A stretch of DNA of 64,000 nucleotides, from positions 129,086 through 193,085 of the forward strand of contig CALUYH010000001.1 of the NCBI GenBank assembly GCA_944324965.1. Reading direction: 5' to 3'. Every line of letters starts with the position of its first letter. Position 1 is the stretch's first letter. This stretch comes from Candidatus Avelusimicrobium gallinaceum. Lineage in GTDB: Bacteria > Elusimicrobiota > Elusimicrobia > Elusimicrobiales > Elusimicrobiaceae. A program made the position numbers and the translations under genes. Positions 53,568-62,004 of the stretch are shown in pieces. The notes under the pieces are model-generated. The model did no database searches. It was given only the letters and a program-made list of their open reading frames with translations, and was not told the origin of the DNA.

Positions 53568-54422
53568 ATGAAGCCATTAAACGAAGCCGAAAAAAACGTT
53601 ATCCTGCATAAAGAAACCGAAGCACCCTTCAGCGGCAAATACTTTGCCAACGGGGCGCCCGGGCGTTATTTGTGCCGCCAATGCGGTGCACCGCTTTACG
53701 AAAGTTCCGCCAAATTTGATGCCGGCTGCGGCTGGCCCAGCTTTGAGGCTGCCATCCCCGGCGCCGTTAAGCGCGTGCCGGACCCGGACGGTGAGCGGAC
53801 GGAAATCGTGTGCGCCCGGTGCGGCGGGCATTTGGGCCACGTATTTGAAGGCGAGCACTTAACACCCGCCAATACGCGCCATTGTGTCAATTCGCTTTCG
53901 CTGGTGTTTCAGCCGGCGCCGGAAGAATCTGCGGAAAACGGCGAAGTAGCCATTTTTGCCGGCGGATGTTTTTGGGGCGTGGAGCATTTGATGAAGAATT
54001 TTCCCGGTATTTTAAAGATAGAACCCGGCTACATCGGCGGGCACGTGCCGAACCCGACGTATGAACAAGTCTGCACGCATACCACCGGCCACGCCGAAGC
54101 CGTGCGCATCGTGTTTGACCCGGCCCAAGTTTCCTACGAAACGCTGGTAAAAGGATTTATGGAAATACACGACCCGACGCAATCCGGCGGCCAGGGCCCG
54201 GACATCGGCCCGCAATACTGCTCGGAAATTTTTTATACCACCTTGGAACAGCGCCACGTGGCCTTTCAGGTGATTAATTTATTAAAACAGAAAGGCTACC
54301 CCGTCGTTACGCGCGTAACGCCCGCCACCACTTTTTGGCCGGCGGAAGATTACCATTGGCGTTATTACGAACGCGCCGGCACGCAGCCGTATTGCCATCG
54401 CCGCGTCAAACGGTTTGATTAA
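53568..54422 (+). CDS. msrBA: Fused methionine sulfoxide reductase MsrB-MsrA
   Basis: A 284-residue fusion. MsrB is at 1-125: zinc cysteines CRQC and CARC, the GWPSF motif, and catalytic Cys in RHCVNSLSL. MsrA is at about 130-284: catalytic GGCFWGVE, GYIGGHVPNPTYEQVC, HDPTQ. Together they repair both diastereomers of oxidised methionine. The B-before-A order is less common than MsrA-MsrB. No signal peptide, so cytoplasmic. ATG 53568 has AGGGGG upstream. Downstream DMT gene converges, overlapping by four bases. Confidence 0.94.
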   Translation: MKPLNEAEKNVILHKETEAPFSGKYFANGAPGRYLCRQCGAPLYESSAKFDAGCGWPSFEAAIPGAVKRVPDPDGERTEIVCARCGGHLGHVFEGEHLTPANTRHCVNSLSLVFQPAPEESAENGEVAIFAGGCFWGVEHLMKNFPGILKIEPGYIGGHVPNPTYEQVCTHTTGHAEAVRIVFDPAQVSYETLVKGFMEIHDPTQSGGQGPDIGPQYCSEIFYTTLEQRHVAFQVINLLKQKGYPVVTRVTPATTFWPAEDYHWRYYERAGTQPYCHRRVKRFD

Positions 54423-55297
54423 CGGCCGCTGCGCCCGGGCTCGGTGACGGCCAAGTATGTGCCCGCCAGCATAATGGCCAAGGCCGTACAGAATGCCGCG
54501 CCCAGCGGCTGCCCCACCAGCCAAAAGGATAATGCCACCCCAATAAAGGGGGCAAACGCGTAATAAATGCCCGTGCGCGCGGCGCCCAATTGGCGTTGCG
54601 CCCGAATGTAGCAATACACGCTGCACCCGTAGGCCAGCGCGCCCAACAGCAGGGCTCCCGCTATACAGCCCGCGGGGCCGGATATTTCACCCAACGCCCC
54701 CGCCAGTATCAGTGCCCCCAGCCCGGAACCGAAGCCTTTTACCATAACGGTTTGCCTTGGGTCCTTGCCCGATAATACGCGGGTGGTATTGTTTTCAAAC
54801 CCCCAGCAGACGCTGGCCAGCAACGCCAGCACCGCCCCGCCGGAAAAAGCCAGGGCGGAAAAATCTTCCACCGTCAGCAAAATGCACGCCGCGGTAATCA
54901 GCCCGATGGCGGCCCACAGCCGCCGGCCGACCCGCTCCCGGAACCACACGGCCGCAATCAGTGCCGTGGCGGCGATTTCAAAATTGTTTAACAGCGATAC
55001 CGTGGCCGGCGTAGCCGTTTGCAAGCCCATAAGCAACAGCACCGGGGCGGCTATATCCAGCAGGACCATGGCAATCAGATAGGGAATGTCCGTGCGGCTT
55101 AAAGGTTGTTCGGCGGGGGAATCAAACGCCCGTACCCGGCCTAGCGCCGCCATGGCCAGCCCGGCGCCCAGATACAAAAGCGCCGCCAAAAACGTGGGGG
55201 ACAGCTGCGCCAGGAGTAGTTTGGAAAAGGGAGCACTCATCCCGTAAAACAGGGCGGCCAAAAGCGCATACAAAATAGCGGTTAAACGGGGCGTCAT
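54419..55297 (-). CDS. EamA/DMT-superfamily transporter
   Basis: A 292-residue protein with ten predicted helices in two EamA halves, each opening with an Ala/Gly-rich helix. DMT members export metabolites or amino acids; substrate unknown. ATG 55297 is chosen because TACAAT ends six bases before it; the longer frame to 55381 runs through the promoter. It lies just downstream of the tRNA pair on the same strand but has its own promoter. Confidence 0.85.
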   Translation of the reverse strand: MTPRLTAILYALLAALFYGMSAPFSKLLLAQLSPTFLAALLYLGAGLAMAALGRVRAFDSPAEQPLSRTDIPYLIAMVLLDIAAPVLLLMGLQTATPATVSLLNNFEIAATALIAAVWFRERVGRRLWAAIGLITAACILLTVEDFSALAFSGGAVLALLASVCWGFENNTTRVLSGKDPRQTVMVKGFGSGLGALILAGALGEISGPAGCIAGALLLGALAYGCSVYCYIRAQRQLGAARTGIYYAFAPFIGVALSFWLVGQPLGAAFCTALAIMLAGTYLAVTEPGRSGR

Positions 55298-55303
55298 AGG
55301 GGA

Positions 55304-55309
55304 ATTGTA
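55304..55309 (-). promoter_or_regulatory. -10 box of the DMT transporter gene (leaderless)
   Basis: TACAAT on the minus strand, six bases (TCCCCT) before the ATG at 55297. No Shine-Dalgarno sequence. Confidence 0.55.
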
Positions 55310-55388
55310 GCAAAGTATAAAACAAAAAAGGAAGAGGGATCTCGGCCTCTTCCTGGTAAAACGCCTAACGGCTAAATGCAAAAAAATA

Positions 55389-55460
55389 CGCCCTCTAGGA
55401 GAATCGAACTCCTCTTTTCGGATTGAAAATCCGACGTCCTAACCGATAGACGAAGAGGGC
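55389..55460 (-). tRNA. tRNA-Glu (anticodon TTC)
   Basis: A full cloverleaf of 72 bases. Acceptor GCCCTCT pairs with AGAGGGC, the anticodon arm is TCGGA-TTTTCAA-TCCGA with TTC, the T loop is GTTCGATTC, and the discriminator is G. CCA is not encoded. Confidence 0.95.
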
Positions 55461-55468
55461 ATTAAAAG

Positions 55469-55540
55469 TGCGCCCGGTGAGACTTGAACTCACGGCCCCC
55501 CGCTTAAAAGGCGGATGCTCTACCACTGAGCTACGAGCGC
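55469..55540 (-). tRNA. tRNA-Lys (anticodon TTT)
   Basis: A full cloverleaf of 72 bases. Acceptor GCGCTCG pairs with CGGGCGC (one G-T pair), the anticodon loop is CTTTTAA with TTT, the T loop is GTTCAAGTC, and the discriminator is A. CCA is not encoded. Eight bases from tRNA-Glu, so one transcript is likely; a TATAAT-like box lies about 65 bases upstream on this strand. Confidence 0.95.
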
Positions 55541-55728
55541 AAAAAAGCAGTCAAAAGAACTATCCGGGTTTAATCTGGTATCGGGTTAAACCCAACATAT
55601 TTATTATACTACAAATTTAAGCACACACACAAGAAATTTATTTTTATTTTTTGCTGCGGCTTTTTTCCGATAATTTATTATAACACTTTTTCCGTTTTTG
55701 CGTCAAACCTCTTTTGCAGGCTATTTGT

Positions 55729-55757
55729 TTGACAAGCCCCGCCGTGCTTGCTACCAT
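55729..55757 (+). promoter_or_regulatory. Promoter of ridA-malQ-nucleotidyltransferase
   Basis: Consensus TTGACA (55729-55734), 17 bases, TACCAT (55752-55757). The leader is about 40 bases with TGAGGG before ridA. Confidence 0.7.
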
Positions 55758-55805
55758 ATATAGAAAAGGGGTTTTAAGTGCCCGATTTTATTTTGTGAGG
55801 GTTTT

Positions 55806-56183
55806 ATGAAAAAAGTTATCAATTCCAACAATGCTCCCAAGGCCATCGGCCCGTATTCCCAAGCGATTGAAGACGGCGGTTTTGTGTTTACGTCCGGCGT
55901 TTTGCCGATTGACCCCGTGACGGGCGAAATTTTCAGCGGTGATGTGCGCGTGCAAACGGAGCTGATTTTGCATAACTTGGAAAATATCTTAAAGGAAACC
56001 GGCTGCACCTTAAAACATGTGGTCAAAACCACCGTTTTTATGACCGATTTAACCAAATTTGCCGAAATGAACGCGGTGTACGAGTCGTTCTTTAAGGAAA
56101 ACCCGCCCGCCCGCAGCACCATCCAGGTGGTTGCCCTGCCCAAAGGCAGCGCAGTGGAAATTGAGGCTATCGCCAAGAAATAA
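55806..56183 (+). CDS. ridA: RidA family enamine/imine deaminase
   Basis: A 125-residue YjgF/YER057c/UK114 protein. It opens with INSNNAPKAIGPYSQAI, and FTSGVLPIDP, the CTLKHVVKTTVFMTDL segment and the Arg in PPARSTIQVVALP are the active-site marks. It hydrolyses reactive 2-aminoacrylate-type imines from PLP enzymes. malQ follows within seven bases. Confidence 0.94.
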   Translation: MKKVINSNNAPKAIGPYSQAIEDGGFVFTSGVLPIDPVTGEIFSGDVRVQTELILHNLENILKETGCTLKHVVKTTVFMTDLTKFAEMNAVYESFFKENPPARSTIQVVALPKGSAVEIEAIAKK

Positions 56184-56189
56184 CGCCCC

Positions 56190-57761
56190 ATGACCATCCA
56201 GGACCAAGTGCTTTCCAGCCGTATCAACGGTATTTTGCTCCCGCTCGCCGCGATGAAAACCGACGGTGATTGGGGCGTAGGGGATTTTTCGTCCCTTCGG
56301 CAATGGACGGAATTTTTAGCCTCCCAGGGGGCAAAAGTCATCCAAATCCTGCCTCTGCAGGAAACCGCCCCCGGCGAAACGTGCCCGTACTCCGCTTTAA
56401 GCGCGTTCGCTACGGACCCCGTGTACGCCGATATTTCCGATGTGCCCGATGTGGCCGCCAGCCCCCGCGCCAAAGAATTTGTCGCCTCGCTGGCGCCCCA
56501 AATTGCCACGTGGCACAACGCCAAAAAAGCGCCGTTTTTTGCCGTCAAGCAGGCCAAACTCAAAGCCTTGTGGTTTGCGTATCAGCACTTTTTGCAGACG
56601 GAAGCTGCCGCCAACACGCCCCGCTTTCAAGCCTTTGAGGCCTACAGCGCCGCCCAATCCGGCTGGCTGCGCGGCTATGCGGTGTTCCGCGCGATTAAAG
56701 AATTTTACAAATGGCAAACCTGGACCCAATGGCCCGAAGGGTTGCGCAACTTTGATAAAACCGCCGTACGCATGTTTGAAAACCAGTACCGCGAATACGT
56801 CAATTATTTTGCCTACATGCAGTGGATTTTGGACCAGCAGCTCCGCCGCGCCAAAGTGTTCGCGCAGGAAAAGGGCGTGCTCATTTTTGGCGATATTCCC
56901 TTCGGCACCAATTTGGACAGCGCCGAAGTCTGGTCCGAGCGGGAAAACTACCGCTTGGGGTGGGAAATCGGCGCACCGGCGGACCAGTTTTCCAAGGGCG
57001 GCCAGCGCTGGGGCTTGCCCGCGTACGATTGGGTGTACCAGCATGCACATCATTTGGATTTGTGGCGGCGCAAAATCCGCCGCGTAACGGAGCTGTATGA
57101 CATTTTCCGCCTGGACCATTTGGTGGGGTTCTTCCGCACCTATGTATTTGCGCCGGGCGATGAAGTAGGCTCGTTTGATATTCAGGGCGAGCAAAACCAG
57201 ATTGACCGCGGGTACAATTTTTTGCGTATGGTGTTGGACGAAGCCAAAGGCAAATTGCCCGTGGGCGAAGATTTGGGCGTCATTCCCAACTATGTACGGC
57301 GGATGCTGGTGGATTTACGCATTCCGGGGTACAAAGTGCTGCGTTGGGAGCGCGAGGACAACGGCTACTACCGCGAACCGCGCAACTATCCGCAAGTGTC
57401 TTTGGCTACCACTTCTACGCACGATACCGAAACCGTGCGCGGCTGGTGGGAAACCATGGACCCGCACGAACGCGCCAACATTTGGGAAATGATTTCCGCC
57501 CAAAAAACGGACGGCAACGTGCCGTTTACCGCTGACACGCAGCGCGCCATTTTGCGCCGCGTGCTCGGCTCCAATTCCGCCATTACACTTTTCTCCTGGC
57601 AAGACATCATCGGTACACTGGACCGGGTGAATACCCCCGGTACCGTGGGCGAAGAAAATTGGACCTATCGCAGCGAGTACACCCCAGGCCAAGCAGCCCA
57701 AGTGTATGCCTCCCAGCTGGCGATGTACCGCGAATTGTTAAAGGAGACGGGCCGCGCATAA
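56190..57761 (+). CDS. malQ: 4-alpha-glucanotransferase (amylomaltase, GH77)
   Basis: A 523-residue GH77 enzyme that disproportionates maltodextrins. Motifs GDIPFGTNLDSAEVW, FRLDHLVGFF (nucleophile Asp), LPVGEDLGVIP (acid/base Glu) and TTSTHDTETVRGWW (third Asp) are intact. Length fits the bacterial short type. No ribosome site precedes the ATG, so translation probably depends on ridA. It suggests glycogen or maltodextrin use. Confidence 0.94.
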   Translation: MTIQDQVLSSRINGILLPLAAMKTDGDWGVGDFSSLRQWTEFLASQGAKVIQILPLQETAPGETCPYSALSAFATDPVYADISDVPDVAASPRAKEFVASLAPQIATWHNAKKAPFFAVKQAKLKALWFAYQHFLQTEAAANTPRFQAFEAYSAAQSGWLRGYAVFRAIKEFYKWQTWTQWPEGLRNFDKTAVRMFENQYREYVNYFAYMQWILDQQLRRAKVFAQEKGVLIFGDIPFGTNLDSAEVWSERENYRLGWEIGAPADQFSKGGQRWGLPAYDWVYQHAHHLDLWRRKIRRVTELYDIFRLDHLVGFFRTYVFAPGDEVGSFDIQGEQNQIDRGYNFLRMVLDEAKGKLPVGEDLGVIPNYVRRMLVDLRIPGYKVLRWEREDNGYYREPRNYPQVSLATTSTHDTETVRGWWETMDPHERANIWEMISAQKTDGNVPFTADTQRAILRRVLGSNSAITLFSWQDIIGTLDRVNTPGTVGEENWTYRSEYTPGQAAQVYASQLAMYRELLKETGRA

Positions 57762-57770
57762 GGCCCCTGT

Positions 57771-58703
57771 ATGGAACCGTTTACCGCTATTATCCCTGCC
57801 GCCGGCAAGGGCGTACGTTTACTGCCCTATACGGCCAATATGCCCAAAACCATGATTACCGTGGCCGGCAAACCCATTTTGGGCCATATCCTGGACCAGG
57901 TGGAAAGTTTAGGGATAAAAAAAGTTGTATTTATCGTCGGTTACAAAAAAGAAGTCATTTTGGATTTTGTCCGCTCGCAATACCCGCATTTGGACGCTAC
58001 GTTTGTGGAACAGCCCGAACCAAAGGGCTTGGGCCACGCCATTTATTTGGCCAAGCCGTATGTGTCCGGCCCGTGCTTTATTTTGCTGGGGGATACGATT
58101 GTGGACGGTGATTTAAAACCGCTGGTCTTCGGCGGGAAAAACGCCATCGGCATTCGCGCCGTGCAGGATCCGTCCCGCTTTGGCATTGTGGAAATGAAGG
58201 ACGGGAAAATCATTTCGTTTGAAGAAAAACCGGCCCATCCCAAATCCAACCTGGCCATCATCGGGGCGTATGCTTTTTTGGATTCGGCCCGGCTTTTCGG
58301 CGCGTTGGAAGAAGTCATCCGCTCCGGCAAAAAGGTTAAGAACGAAATCCAGCTGACGGACGCGCTGTCGGTGCTGCTGGCGCAGGGGATGGACATTGTG
58401 CCTGTGCAGATGAACGATTGGTTTGATTGCGGCACGGTGGAAGTTTTGCTGCAAACCAACCGCCTGCTGTTGGACCGCCACCACCGGGTGCCGGCGGAAC
58501 TGGAAGCGCAAAACAAAATTGTGCCGCCGTGCTGGATTGCCGACGGCGTGCAAGCCAAAAATTGTGTGTTGGGGCCGTATGTGTCGGTGGCGTACGAGGC
58601 GGATTTGACGGATTGTACCCTGCAAGACGTGATTGTCGGCCCGCAGACCAAACTGGTCGGCAAAACCGCGGAGCACGCGGTGTTTGATAAACACAACCTG
58701 TAA
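57771..58703 (+). CDS. Sugar-1-phosphate nucleotidyltransferase
   Basis: A 310-residue protein. The N-terminal nucleotidyltransferase domain has PAAGKGVRLLPYTANMPKTM (signature G-x-G-x-R and Lys), GDTIVDGDL (metal Asp) and EEKPAHPKSNLAIIGAYAF. A C-terminal left-handed beta-helix repeat region (about 245-300) follows. It resembles RfbA/GlmU-type enzymes activating glucose-1-phosphate or similar; the nucleotide cannot be assigned. It lies nine bases after malQ. Confidence 0.88.
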   Translation: MEPFTAIIPAAGKGVRLLPYTANMPKTMITVAGKPILGHILDQVESLGIKKVVFIVGYKKEVILDFVRSQYPHLDATFVEQPEPKGLGHAIYLAKPYVSGPCFILLGDTIVDGDLKPLVFGGKNAIGIRAVQDPSRFGIVEMKDGKIISFEEKPAHPKSNLAIIGAYAFLDSARLFGALEEVIRSGKKVKNEIQLTDALSVLLAQGMDIVPVQMNDWFDCGTVEVLLQTNRLLLDRHHRVPAELEAQNKIVPPCWIADGVQAKNCVLGPYVSVAYEADLTDCTLQDVIVGPQTKLVGKTAEHAVFDKHNL

Positions 58704-58705
58704 AT

Positions 58706-59431
58706 TTATTTTTGGGTAGGAGCCTCTGCTGCTTGGGCGGCAGGGGCTTTTTGTTGCTGGTCCGAAGTCTTTTGGGCGCCGGCTTTTGCAGGGGCGTCAG
58801 CCGTTTTGGTTGTGGCGGCTTTTGCGGCGGTGTCAGCCGTTTGGGGCGCCGTGGCTTTGGCGGCGGTTTGCTTGGTTGCGGCCGGTTTTTCGCCTTTGGC
58901 GGCCGGGGTTTTTGCGGCAGCGTTGGCGGCGGTGGCCGTAGACGCTTGTTTGGAAACGGTTGTATCTGCCGCGTTTTCCGGTTGGGTTTCGGCAACCGGC
59001 TCGGGCAACGGGAATAATTCGTCGGCTAACTGTTCGGCGGTTTCGCGCGCTTCGTTGTAGGCGGAAACGGCTTGCACAAATTGGGTGGTCGGGCGGTTGG
59101 TGTCCGTATTTTTGGCGATTTCCAATTCCAGCTGGGCCTTTTTAATTTCAAAATCTTCCAGCGCCAGGAGCAGGCGGATTTGGTTTACCAGGCGGTCTTT
59201 TTCCTCGTTTACTACGACGGGGCAGGATTGCAAGGCTTCGTTTAAAATGTTCAAATTGCGCTGGGCTGTTTGCGGAGTGGTGTCCTGCAACACGGGATTG
59301 TTTTGCGAAAGCGGCGGCACCGATACGGACGCTGCCAACGTGGCAGCCCGCGGCGGCAGGTAGATGTTGCCCACCATTATTCCGCCCACAAACAAAAGTG
59401 CCATGGTAAATAAATAGAGAATGTAGCGCAT
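58706..59431 (-). CDS. Membrane-anchored protein with Ala/Lys/Thr-rich tail
   Basis: A 241-residue protein. One N-terminal membrane helix lies at about 4-24, a predicted helical domain at about 50-140 (LNILNEALQSCPVVVNEEKDR...), then about 85 residues made almost only of Ala, Lys, Thr, Pro and Gln (TAAKATAP-like units), similar in composition to histone H1 or TolA-like linkers. The basic tail would lie in the periplasm and might bind acidic polymers. No family recognised. AAAAGGA precedes ATG 59431. It ends two bases from the convergent nucleotidyltransferase. Confidence 0.65.
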   Translation of the reverse strand: MRYILYLFTMALLFVGGIMVGNIYLPPRAATLAASVSVPPLSQNNPVLQDTTPQTAQRNLNILNEALQSCPVVVNEEKDRLVNQIRLLLALEDFEIKKAQLELEIAKNTDTNRPTTQFVQAVSAYNEARETAEQLADELFPLPEPVAETQPENAADTTVSKQASTATAANAAAKTPAAKGEKPAATKQTAAKATAPQTADTAAKAATTKTADAPAKAGAQKTSDQQQKAPAAQAAEAPTQK

Positions 59432-59489
59432 ATCAATCCTTTTCTATATTCTATCAAAATGAACTGAAAATAAATATAATAAAACTAAT

Positions 59490-61383
59490 ATGTTTTTCCT
59501 GCGTTCGTTTTCTCTCTTTTATAACAAGGCCCGCGTCCGCCGGGGGAGTGCCTTTGCCCGTGCGGGCCGTTTCTGTGCCCCCGCTGTAAAGGTTTTGGCG
59601 TTTGGGTTGTGGATGATTTTGTTTTCTGGGTCCGCATTTGCTCAAGAACCGCCGTGTGAAAGAATAGAACGGATGAATGTGTCCGTGGCCGTCCAGCCGG
59701 ATGCGTCCGTCCGCGTGACCGAGCAAATCACCGTGCAGGCTTGCAGGGATCAAATCAAGCGGGGCATTTTTCGGATGTTGCCGGAGAAAGGCCTGTCCGG
59801 TTATGAAGTGTTGTCCGTTCGCCGCAACGGGCGGCCGGAACCGTACCGGGTGCGCAACTTGAGCAAAGGCCTGATGGTGTATATCGGCGATGAAAACACG
59901 ATTCTTTCCCGCGGCCGGCAAAATTACGAAATTTCCTATCGGGCGTTTGACGTCGTGCGCTTTCAGCCGGATTTTGACGAACTCTATTGGAACGTGACGG
60001 GAAACGAATGGCAGTTCCCCATTGAACACGCGTCCGTGCGCGTGACGTTGCCTGCGGGGGCTGCGATTGTGCCGCAGGGCATTTCGCTGTATACGGGCTA
60101 TCAAAACGAATCGGGCCCGGTGGCAGCCCGCGCGGACGGGAACCTGTTTTTTGTGACGACGCGCCCGCTGGCCCCGGGGGAAGGATTTACCGTTTCCGCC
60201 GCGTTTGCCAAAGGCGTGGTGCAGCAGCCGTCCCGTTGGGAAAAATACGAGCGCGCATGGAAAAAATACCGCCCCTTTTTAGGACCGGTGCTACTGGTAT
60301 GGCTGGTGTTATTGATCTATTATGCCGTCGTGTGGCGGTGGGTGGGCAAGGATCCTGCGCCTGTTGGAACCGCCTGCCGGGCTGTCCCCCGCGCAAGCCA
60401 GGTACCTGCGCCAAATGAAATACGATACCACAACCAACACCGTGATTATTCTTTCGCTGGTGCAAAAAGGCTGTATGCAGGTAATTACAGAAGGCAGCAG
60501 AACCTTTGTGCTGGTGCAGAAAGAGGCGCCTGCGCAGGTACATCTGCCTCCGGAAGAACAGGAGTTTATGGCTGCTTTGTTTGCCAAGGAGCAACGGGTC
60601 ACGCTGTGTCGGAGCAACCGCGTTGCCTTTTTGTCCGCGCAGAAGGCGGCGCAAAAAGCCTTGGCCCGGTGGGAAAACGGACGCTATTTTGCGCGCCATT
60701 TGTGGGCGAATCTGCCCACGTTGGCTTTTGCCGTTTTCCTGTTGTGGAAATATGTCAAAACGGGACAGGGAATCATGCTGCCCGTGCAGGTCTGGTTTTG
60801 TATTTTGTTTGTATTTGCGTGGCTGTATCCGACGGTGAAAAGTTTTTCCGAAAAAAAGAGCTCCGATGCTACATTTTATTTTTCCCTGCTGTTTGCGCTG
60901 TTTTTGTACGCCCTGCTGGGTGGCGTGAGAGGGGCCGTGTTGGCATTTGTGTTGCTGCTGCCGGGCGGGATATTTTTTAAACTGGTGCGGGCCTATACGG
61001 TGGCCGGACGCAAACAAATGGACGAGATAGAAGGATTTTTGCAGTATTTGCAAACCGCCGAAAAATACCGGGTGTTTGCCTCGGACCCGACGAATGCTTC
61101 GCGCATTTATTGCAACCATTTGCCGTATGCCGTGGCACTAAACGTGCAAAACAAGTGGCAGCAGGCGTTCCAACAGGAACTGGGGGAGAAAGTTCTTAAA
61201 CAAACCGAAGAATCCGCCGGGATGGCTTTTTCCCACGATGCGGTTGCTTTTACCGGCCTGTGGGCGGCGGCTTCTGCCCGCCTGGAGCGTTCGTCATCCG
61301 GCTTTGGGGGCGGCTCCAGCGGTTTTGGCGGCGGAGGATCCAGCGGCGGCGGGTCCGGCGGCGGCGGGGGCGGCGGCTGGTAG
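59490..61383 (+). pseudogene. DUF2207-type membrane protein disrupted by a frameshift
   Basis: Piece one, 59490 to about 60360, has a basic leader and signal peptide (ending SGSAFAQ), then a beta-rich periplasmic domain with MNVSVAVQPDASVRVTEQI and YWNVTGNEWQFPIEHASVRV, and a membrane helix ending VVWRWVGKDP. Piece two, in the next frame from about 60360 to 61383, begins LLEPPAGLSPAQARYL. It holds more helices and ends in a Gly/Ser-rich tail with nearly uninterrupted glycines. In DUF2207 proteins these parts are one chain, with a short insert at the junction, so a small deletion or base error between 60345 and 60365 split the gene. TATAAT ends nine bases before ATG 59490. Function unknown. 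Confidence 0.8.
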
Positions 61384-61419
61384 TTGAAAGACAGATTTTT
61401 AAACAGAAAAGGAGCGATT

Positions 61420-61947
61420 ATGGCAAAAATTAAATTTGGCAAAAAAGGACATTTGGAACTGGAAATTACCCCGTTGACCATTTGGTCCAACCCCGGCAGC
61501 GAAGGGGAATTTATGGAATACCAGCTGGGGCTGTACTGCGAGGGGGAAAGCATTTTTAATCCGGCGTTGGCGGAAAAATTAATTGCGTTAAAAGACGAGG
61601 AAAGCATTTATCTTTCGGACTTTATCGCCGAGACGCTGGCCGAGCGGAAAGAAAACAACTGGACCATGCTGGAGCCGAAAGTATCGCTGTATATGCGGCC
61701 GGTTCCGCCGCCGGCGGGGTGCTGTTCCACGTACAATTTGCCGGATAATTTTTTGTTGCAAATTACGCTGGAGCAAAACATTTTTGCGGGGGAAGACAAA
61801 GTGTTCGGCCCTTATTCCAACACGGGGCTTAACATCAATTTTGAAGCTCCCGGCAAGGATTGGGCCGAGTTTGCCAAAGCCATCCGCGCGGAAGAAGAGG
61901 ATTTTGACGAAGAAGAAGAACCTTCCGAAGATCCCTACCGCAGTTAA
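61420..61947 (+). CDS. Acidic-tailed protein of unknown function
   Basis: A 175-residue soluble protein. It starts MAKIKFGKKGHLELEITPL, has alternating strand-like segments and a Pro/Cys patch (PVPPPAGCCSTYN), and ends in about 20 mostly acidic residues. I recognise no family. ATG 61420 has GGAG eight bases upstream; a TTG-initiated extension to 61384 is unlikely. It lies just downstream of the frameshifted DUF2207 gene and may share its transcript. Confidence 0.7.
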   Translation: MAKIKFGKKGHLELEITPLTIWSNPGSEGEFMEYQLGLYCEGESIFNPALAEKLIALKDEESIYLSDFIAETLAERKENNWTMLEPKVSLYMRPVPPPAGCCSTYNLPDNFLLQITLEQNIFAGEDKVFGPYSNTGLNINFEAPGKDWAEFAKAIRAEEEDFDEEEEPSEDPYRS

Positions 61948-61966
61948 CGTCGCTCTGTTGCCGTTA

Positions 61967-61994
61967 AAAACCCCGCGGAGAGCGGGGTTTTTTG
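61967..61994 (+). terminator. Bidirectional terminator between the acidic protein and MBL genes
   Basis: AAAACCCCGC (61967-61976) pairs with GCGGGGTTTT (61982-61991), with a T run. Confidence 0.92.
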
Positions 61995-62004
61995 TTCCTT
62001 TAAA

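Noticed and set aside
60187..61119. A 310-codon minus-strand frame opposite the DUF2207 gene
   Set aside because: Composition is that of an antisense shadow (His/Gln/Arg-rich), and the plus strand has membrane helices and family motifs.
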